Shown piece by piece: positions 58,734 through 64,000 of a stretch of 64,000 nt of DNA. The translations under genes and the position numbers were made by a program. How positions within the stretch are numbered: the stretch's first letter is position 1; each line of letters starts with the position of its first letter. Source of the stretch: Dyella amyloliquefaciens. GTDB lineage: Bacteria; Pseudomonadota; Gammaproteobacteria; Xanthomonadales; Rhodanobacteraceae. The stretch lies in contig NZ_SAYT01000002.1 of NCBI RefSeq assembly GCF_004296575.1, positions 611,313-675,312 on the forward strand, read 5' to 3'. The notes beneath the pieces were generated by a model. The model ran no database searches. It worked only from the letters and a program-made list of their open reading frames with translations, and was not told where the DNA came from.

Positions 58734-60047
58734 TTACAGGGTTTCCTGTTCTTCCACGCTTCCCAGGATCTCGCGCAGCAGGGCCGCTTCGGCGGCACTG
58801 CCGCCGCTCAAGGGGGCGATGACGCTGCGCGGCGCGTCGATGCTCAGCCGCCAGCCGTGCTCGTCCACCTCTTCGCCCGCGATGGCGCCCGCGGCCTTGA
58901 GCCGGGCATGCAGGCGGCCCGCGGAATGCGGCAGGCGCAGTTCCGACTGCACGCGATCACCGCCCAGCAACTCGCCCAGCGCCTGCCTCAGCAAATCGAG
59001 GCCCACGCCGGTGGCGGCAGACAGCCATACCGTGGTCGGTCGACCCTCGGCGTCGCGGTCGATGCGGGGTTCGAGATCGGCCAGATCGATCTTGTTCATC
59101 ACCCGCAGCTGCGGCAGGTCGCCCGCGTCGATTTCCTCGAGCACGTTGTCGACCACCTTGGCCAGGCGCTCGCGCTCCTCGTCGGCGGCATCGCTTACGT
59201 GCAGCAGAAGGTCCGCGTCGCGCGCCTCGGCCAGCGTGCCGCGGAACGCAGCCACCAGGTCATGCGGCAGCTCGCGCACGAAGCCCACGGTATCGGCAAG
59301 CACGGCCGGCCCGCAGGACAGGCCGTCGAGCTTGCGCACGGTCGGGTCCAGCGTGGCGAACAGCAGGTCGGCGGCGAACACCTCGCCCTCGGTCAGCACA
59401 TTGAACAGGGTGGACTTGCCGGCGTTGGTGTAGCCCACCAGCGCCACGCGCGGCACCGTGTTGCGCAGGCGGGCACGACGCTGCTGCACGCGCTGCGTCT
59501 GCACCTTTTCCAGTCGCTTGGTGAGCATCTTCACGCGCTCGGCGAGCAGGCGGCGGTCGGTTTCCAGCTGGGTTTCGCCCGGACCGCGGTTGCCGATGGC
59601 ACCGCCGCGCTGGGCGTCCAGGTGGGTCCAGCCGCGCACCAGGCGGGTGGCCAGGTGCTTGAGCTGGGCCAGCTCCACTTCCAGCTTGCCTTCGTGCGAG
59701 CGGGCTCGCTGGGCAAAGATGTCCAGGATCAGGCCGGCCCGGTCCACCACGCGGATATTGAGCAGCTTCTCGAGGTTGCGCTCCTGCACGGGCGTGAGCA
59801 GATGGTCGACCAGTACCAGGTCCGCCTCCAGCGCACGCGCCGCTTCGGCGATCTCGTCGGCCTTGCCGGTGCCGATGTAGTAGCGCGGGTTGGGAACGTC
59901 GACGCGAGCGCTGATGCTGCCCAGGATCTCGGCGCCGGCCGACTTGGTCAGCTCGGCGAATTCTTCGGCACGCCGCACTGCGTCCCCTGCGCGCGAATGC
60001 GGGAGGACGAGGACGGCGCGTTCGCCTTTCTTTTGACGATCAAACAC
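58734..60047 (-). CDS. hflX: Ribosome-associated GTPase HflX
   Basis: HflX splits stalled 70S ribosomes under stress. The 437-residue protein has the N-terminal HflX domain (RYYIGTGKADEIAEAARALE; VDHLLTPVQERNLEKLLNI; GPGETQLETDRR) and then the G domain with G1 VGYTNAGKSTLFNVL, G3 DTVGFVRELP and G4 VMNKIDLADLE. The start is the GTG at 60047 (FDRQKKGERAVLVL), similar to Xanthomonas HflX; a GTG at 60098 is less likely. It lies 154 bases downstream of hfq. Confidence 0.95.
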   Translation of the reverse strand: MFDRQKKGERAVLVLPHSRAGDAVRRAEEFAELTKSAGAEILGSISARVDVPNPRYYIGTGKADEIAEAARALEADLVLVDHLLTPVQERNLEKLLNIRVVDRAGLILDIFAQRARSHEGKLEVELAQLKHLATRLVRGWTHLDAQRGGAIGNRGPGETQLETDRRLLAERVKMLTKRLEKVQTQRVQQRRARLRNTVPRVALVGYTNAGKSTLFNVLTEGEVFAADLLFATLDPTVRKLDGLSCGPAVLADTVGFVRELPHDLVAAFRGTLAEARDADLLLHVSDAADEERERLAKVVDNVLEEIDAGDLPQLRVMNKIDLADLEPRIDRDAEGRPTTVWLSAATGVGLDLLRQALGELLGGDRVQSELRLPHSAGRLHARLKAAGAIAGEEVDEHGWRLSIDAPRSVIAPLSGGSAAEAALLREILGSVEEQETL

Positions 60048-60201
60048 GGATAGGAACGGACCTGTAGGAAGACGCGGCGCCGCGGGCGGGAAGCCCACGG
60101 CGCCAGGCGGGAGTGGAAAGTGTATGCCGACGTGCCGCCAGACCCCAAAACGGGACCGGCGTTACGCCCTCTCACTCACATGGGTCGACAGGTCCGCCGA
60201 A

Positions 60202-60468
60202 TCAACCTTCGGTGTCGGGGGCCATGGGCGCGTCGCCATGACCTTCGTGGCCGTTGCCGACACGAACGTTGCGGCTCGGCACGACGGTGGAGATCGCGTG
60301 CTTGTAGACCATCTGGCTGACCTGGTTGCGCAGCAGCACAACGAACTGGTCGAAGGATTCGATCGTGCCCTGCAGCTTGATGCCGTTGACCAGGTAGATC
60401 GCTACCGGGACACGCTCCCGGCGAAGTGCGTTCAGAAACGGATCTTGCAATGACTGCCCCTTGGACAT
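60202..60468 (-). CDS. hfq: RNA chaperone Hfq
   Basis: Hfq pairs small RNAs with mRNAs. The 88-residue protein has the Sm1 motif [20 protein letters not shown] and Sm2 [15 protein letters not shown]. The N-terminal [13 protein letters not shown] includes the Gln of the distal/proximal RNA site. The short acidic/His-rich tail ([16 protein letters not shown]) differs from E. coli. The ATG at 60468 has AGAAATG-type spacing with GGGGAGAACAAGAA upstream. It lies in the classic miaA-hfq-hflX order. Confidence 0.97.
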   Translation of the reverse strand: MSKGQSLQDPFLNALRRERVPVAIYLVNGIKLQGTIESFDQFVVLLRNQVSQMVYKHAISTVVPSRNVRVGNGHEGHGDAPMAPDTEG

Positions 60469-60641
60469 TTCTTGTTCTCCCCTCGCAAACGGACGGGCCG
60501 GATAAAAGACGCACGCCGCGCCCCGGCCCAAGATGGATGAATATTAACCACTTTTAAATCGTTGATGAAAGAGCAGAAGTACATCTGCCCGATCTGTGAA
60601 AAAGACGTTTAGAAAACGCCTCACGAGATGTGTTCTGCATC

Positions 60642-61580
60642 TCAAAGAAAGAGCTCGAGCGCATCCTCGGCACGAGCCTGCAAACCCGCTCGATCCGGAT
60701 CAAGCACGCGGGCATCGAGCTCACTGCGCAGCCAGGTGATCTGCCGTTTGGCGAGTTGGCGGGTGGCGAAGACACCCCTGTCGCGAAACTCGGCGGCGTC
60801 CGTTTGGCCGTCCAGATGCTCCCATGCCTGGCGATATCCCACGGCTCGGATGGCCGGCAGGTCGGCGTGCAAGTCCTTGCGCTCGCGAAGGGTTCGCACC
60901 TCGCCCAGGAAGCCGGCCGCCAGCATCGCGTCGAAGCGTTCGGCGATACGCGCGTGCAAGGGTGCGCGGTCGGCCGGCAACAACGCCAGCTTCAGCACCC
61001 GCCATGGAAACCGTTCGCCGCTGCCGCCCTGCTGTTGCTCGGACAACGGCCGGCCGGTGAGCTCGATTACCTCCAGCGCGCGCTGGATGCGCTGGGCGTC
61101 ATTGGGGCCGATGCGTGCGGCGGCGGCTGGATCGAGGCGCTGCAGGCGTGCATGCAGGGAGGGCCACCCCGCTTCCACGGCTTCGGCGCTCAGTCGCTCG
61201 CGAATCGCCGGGTCGGCCTCGGGCAGGCGGGAGAGTCCCTGCTGCAGCGCCCTGAAGTAAAGACCCGTGCCCCCCACCAGCAAGGGCACCCTGCCCCTGG
61301 CGGTGATTCCCTGCATGGCCTCCATCGCGTCGCCGCGAAAATCGGCCGCCGAATAGGGCTCGGCCGGATCGCGGATATCGATGAGGCGATGCGGATACCT
61401 CGCCAGTGTCTGGGCGTCGGGTTTGGCGGTGCCGATGTCCATGCCGCGATAGACCAACGCCGAATCGACGCTCACCAGCTCCACCGGAAACCGTTCGCTC
61501 AACGCGCAGGCAAGCGCCGTCTTGCCCGACGCGGTCGGGCCCATCAGGAATACGGCGAGTGGGCGCTGATCGATCGTCAT
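60642..61580 (-). CDS. miaA: tRNA dimethylallyltransferase
   Basis: MiaA adds a dimethylallyl group to N6 of A37 in tRNAs that read U-starting codons. The 312-residue protein has the P-loop [16 protein letters not shown] (about 12-27), the substrate motif [32 protein letters not shown] and [13 protein letters not shown]. The ATG at 61580 ([18 protein letters not shown]) is the first good start. It opens the miaA-to-purA operon. A family A repeat lies just upstream. Confidence 0.97.
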   Translation of the reverse strand: MTIDQRPLAVFLMGPTASGKTALACALSERFPVELVSVDSALVYRGMDIGTAKPDAQTLARYPHRLIDIRDPAEPYSAADFRGDAMEAMQGITARGRVPLLVGGTGLYFRALQQGLSRLPEADPAIRERLSAEAVEAGWPSLHARLQRLDPAAAARIGPNDAQRIQRALEVIELTGRPLSEQQQGGSGERFPWRVLKLALLPADRAPLHARIAERFDAMLAAGFLGEVRTLRERKDLHADLPAIRAVGYRQAWEHLDGQTDAAEFRDRGVFATRQLAKRQITWLRSELDARVLDPDRAGLQARAEDALELFL

Positions 61581-61610
61581 CCAGCCATTGTAACGATCAC
61601 GCCGCCTTCC

Positions 61611-61693
61611 CTGTAGGAGCGCACCCAGTGCGCGAAAAGCCTACGGAGCTGTAACCCCAGACTCCGCGGTCGCGCACTGGGTGCGCTCCTACA
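61611..61693. repeat. Interspersed repeat, family A copy 2 (inverted)
   Basis: An 83-base element with the same ends as 54725-54809 (GTAGGAGCGCACCCAGTGCG and its complement; 24-25 bp). Its inner part (AAAAGCCTACGGAGC...) matches the reverse complement of copy 1's inner part (AAAAGCCAACGGCGC...), so the two copies are inverted relative to each other. It sits between the divergent... end of the S46 peptidase gene and the start of miaA. Confidence 0.85.
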
Positions 61694-61715
61694 AAGGGGG
61701 AAGTGGCGCGGATCG

Positions 61716-63869
61716 TCAGTGGGCAGGAACGCCCAGCTCCTTCAACAGCTGCGGCGCCGGGTACACCTTGTCCATCAGCCAGCGCATGTAGCGCAGGTCC
61801 ACGTGGATGGCGCGCTTGTAGCGTGGATCGAACATCCAGCTCGCGCTCACCGCCTCCCAGTTGCTGTCGAAGTTGAGGCCGACCAGTTCGCCCTTGGCGT
61901 TGAGCACGGGCGAGCCGGAGTTGCCGCCGGTGGTGTCGAGGTTGCTGAGGAAGTCCACCGGCATGGCGCCGGTCTTCGCGTCGGCGTAACCGGCATAGTC
62001 GCCCCGCGCGATGGCGTCCAGCAGCGGCTTGGGCGCATCAAACGGCTCCACGCCGGTGTTCTTCTCCACGATGCCCGCCGTTGTGGTGAGCGGCTGGTAG
62101 ACGACCGCATCGCGCGCCTGCAGCGGCGTGACCTTGCCGTAGCTCACGCGCAGCGTGGAGTTGGCATCGGGATATACCGCGCGGCCCTGCTTCTCGCGGT
62201 AGGCGATCAGCGCGTCCATATAGGCCGGCCGCAGGCGCAGTAGGTCGCCCTCGCGCGCCTTGCGCTCTTCCTCCATGCGCAGCAACGCCGGCTGCAGCTT
62301 CGCCGCCAGCACCAGCAGCGCGTCGTCCGACTTGGCCAGCTCCGCCGGCTCGGCCGTCAGCCAGTGCAGGCGCTGCGCTTCGTCGCCCAGGTGGGTGGCC
62401 GCGTAGATCTTGTCCAGCGTGGCCGTCAGCTCAGCCGGCGTGCGTCCGAACGCGGCGTCGAACTCGGGCAACCGCTGCGCATCGGGCAGCTTCTGATAGC
62501 GCGTCAGCAGCGAAACCAGCAGTTGCTTCTCGACCTTCGGGTCATAACGGCGCTGCACCTGGCGCAGCATGCCGGCCGTCAGGTCTTCATCGCGCTGCTG
62601 GTAACCGCTTTCGCGTTGCGCATCGGGCCTGGCGCGTTCGTGGGCAAGGCGCTGCAGGGTCAAGGCCGAACGCATGAGTTGCGTCTGCGTCTGCATCACG
62701 GCGAGCAGCAGGTCCCGCTCGCGCGTGGCGTTGCCGGTGGCAATCAGCCTCGCAACTTCGTCGATCTGGGGCCGCAACGTGGCAGCCGATGGCTGCGTGG
62801 CCAGCCACGCCAGCATCGCCTCCTCGTCCTTGCGGCGGATGGCGACCGCATCGCTGCGCTTGAGTCCGTCGAGCTCGCCGCTGTAGCGCTTGATGTTGTT
62901 CTTCAGCGACTGCAGCTGCGAGGCATAGCGGATGGTCGCCTGGCGGTCGGTGTGACCGACCTCCTCGATCACGTCCTGCAACTGGCGCAACACGTCCACC
63001 GTGGTGGGCAGGCGCCACTGCACCTGGTCGGCAAACTCGGCGGCGGTACGGTGGCGATAGGTGACGCCCGGATAGCCCGCCAGCATCACGAAGTCGCCCT
63101 CGTGCACGCCCTGTGCGGCGATCTGCAGATGCGCCGGCGGGTGGTACGGCACGTTGTCCTTGGCGTAGTCGGCCGGCTTGCCATCCGGGCCCACATAGGC
63201 GCGCAGGATGGTGAAGTCGCCCGAATGGCGCGGCCACACGAAGTTGTCCACCTCGTCGCCGTAGTTGCCGATCGCGCGCGGCGGCGCGTAGACCAGGCGC
63301 ACGTCGCGCAGCTCCAGCTGCTTCACCAGGTAGAAGTCGCGGCCATAGAACATGTTGACTACGCTGCAGCGCATGCCGGGCTCGCGCTCGCATTCGGTCA
63401 CCAGCGCCTTGCTGGCGGTGTCGATGGCGTCGTAGTACGCACGCCCCGTCTTGCCCTTGGCCGCGCCGAGCACCTTATCGGTGACCTTGTCGAAACCGGT
63501 GGTGACGCGCAGGCGGAAATCGGGGTTGGCCGGCAGCTCTTCCGCGCGCTCGTGCGAGACGAAGCCGTTCTGGATGAGATCGCGTTGTGCGTTGCTGTTG
63601 TACTGGATGACACCGAAGGCCACGTGGTGGTTGGTCAGCACCAGGCCATCGTTGCTGACGAAGGCACCGGTGGCGCCGCCCACCTTCACCACTGCGCTGA
63701 GCGGCGCCTTGGTTAGATCGGCAAGATCGGCGGGATTGCCCTGGAAACCCGCGGCATGCAGTTGCTTGGCGATGCTGGGCAGCTGCGAAGGCATCCACAT
63801 GCCTTCATCCGCGTGCGCTGTCGTAGCAAGCACCATGACCATGACCCACCCCATCTTCTTCAAACGCAT
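61716..63869 (-). CDS. S46 family dipeptidyl peptidase, exported
   Basis: S46 enzymes (DPP7/DPP11) remove dipeptides from peptide N-termini in the periplasm. The 717-residue protein has a signal peptide (RLKKMGWVMVMVLATTAHA), then DEGMWMPSQLPSIAKQL. The catalytic triad is His in LTNHHVAFG, Asp in GDEVDNFVWPRHSGDF and Ser in TTGGNSGSPVLNA. Eighteen residues after the catalytic Ser, in FDSNWEA, stands Ser. In Bacteroidetes DPP11 this position is Arg (acidic-residue preference) and in DPP7 Gly; Ser is, from memory, the state in some proteobacterial DPP11 proteins. An acidic preference is therefore only a guess. The start at 63869 is chosen for the signal peptide. Confidence 0.93.
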   Translation of the reverse strand: MRLKKMGWVMVMVLATTAHADEGMWMPSQLPSIAKQLHAAGFQGNPADLADLTKAPLSAVVKVGGATGAFVSNDGLVLTNHHVAFGVIQYNSNAQRDLIQNGFVSHERAEELPANPDFRLRVTTGFDKVTDKVLGAAKGKTGRAYYDAIDTASKALVTECEREPGMRCSVVNMFYGRDFYLVKQLELRDVRLVYAPPRAIGNYGDEVDNFVWPRHSGDFTILRAYVGPDGKPADYAKDNVPYHPPAHLQIAAQGVHEGDFVMLAGYPGVTYRHRTAAEFADQVQWRLPTTVDVLRQLQDVIEEVGHTDRQATIRYASQLQSLKNNIKRYSGELDGLKRSDAVAIRRKDEEAMLAWLATQPSAATLRPQIDEVARLIATGNATRERDLLLAVMQTQTQLMRSALTLQRLAHERARPDAQRESGYQQRDEDLTAGMLRQVQRRYDPKVEKQLLVSLLTRYQKLPDAQRLPEFDAAFGRTPAELTATLDKIYAATHLGDEAQRLHWLTAEPAELAKSDDALLVLAAKLQPALLRMEEERKAREGDLLRLRPAYMDALIAYREKQGRAVYPDANSTLRVSYGKVTPLQARDAVVYQPLTTTAGIVEKNTGVEPFDAPKPLLDAIARGDYAGYADAKTGAMPVDFLSNLDTTGGNSGSPVLNAKGELVGLNFDSNWEAVSASWMFDPRYKRAIHVDLRYMRWLMDKVYPAPQLLKELGVPAH

Positions 63870-64000
63870 GCCTGTTCCTCGGACGATTCGCAATAACTTG
63901 CGACCATAGAACGAAACGCCCGCGCGGGTAACGCTGCATTGCACACTTCAGGCAGGAACGGATCGGCGCCTGCAGCTGCAAGGTTGACGCCCCCATGGGT
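63870..64000. other. Upstream region of the S46 peptidase
   Basis: No gene is seen. On the minus strand this is the leader and promoter region of the peptidase gene; I could not identify a clear -10/-35 pair. Confidence 0.4.

Overview
The window looks like chromosomal DNA of a high-GC gammaproteobacterium of the order Xanthomonadales, most likely Rhodanobacteraceae (Rhodanobacter/Dyella type). This is inferred from the high GC content, the gene order miaA-hfq-hflX-hflK-hflC-DUF2065-purA, the secreted S46 and M1 peptidases, the interspersed GTAGGAGCGC repeats and the denitrifier-type narK1-narK2-narGHJI cluster. No rRNA gene is present, so the genus is not proven. I see no insertion sequence, prophage or CRISPR array.

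Region by region. (1) 1-7.0 kb: a porin running off the left edge, rnt (RNase T), and the high-affinity phosphate operon pstSCAB-phoU. There are Pho-box-like sequences before pstS and before the porin. (2) 7.1-11.5 kb: a gdx/sugE guanidinium exporter behind a two-hairpin guanidine-II riboswitch, a small membrane protein, rlmB, rnr, and a tRNA-Leu(CAG). (3) 11.5-21.0 kb, all on the minus strand: nearly complete molybdenum cofactor synthesis and molybdate uptake. The genes are a MoaE-MoeB-rhodanese triple fusion, moaD, mobA, moaC, moaA, moeA, modCBA, a small unknown protein and a second moeA. (4) 21.3-46.7 kb, all on the plus strand: two nitrate/nitrite transporters, membrane nitrate reductase narGHJI, the NarXL two-component system, an oxalate/formate-type transporter, soluble NAD-linked formate dehydrogenase (fdsGBA-fdsC-fdsD) and periplasmic nitrate reductase napEDABC. 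napE is only 53 codons long. (5) 46.8-64 kb: housekeeping genes. These are a GYD protein, a VOC protein, gcvP behind a tandem glycine riboswitch, a small membrane protein, an M1 aminopeptidase, the miaA-hfq-hflXKC-purA group and an S46 dipeptidyl peptidase.

Regions 3 and 4 form a roughly 35 kb island for molybdenum-dependent anaerobic metabolism. ModABC brings in molybdate, and the Moa/Moe/Mob proteins make the molybdopterin guanine dinucleotide cofactor. Three enzymes in the same island need that cofactor (NarG, NapA, FdsA). NarK1/NarK2 handle nitrate and nitrite, the OFA transporter probably handles formate, and NarX/NarL sense nitrate.

The most unusual signals are: three near-identical palindromes (CGACYTRRGTCGGG) confined to the nar region; a glycine riboswitch whose second aptamer carries a greatly extended arm closed by a perfect 16-bp stem; the triple Moco fusion with a histidine-rich linker; a possible Pho box in front of the porin; and two families of composite interspersed repeats, each with near-complete copies in opposite orientations.
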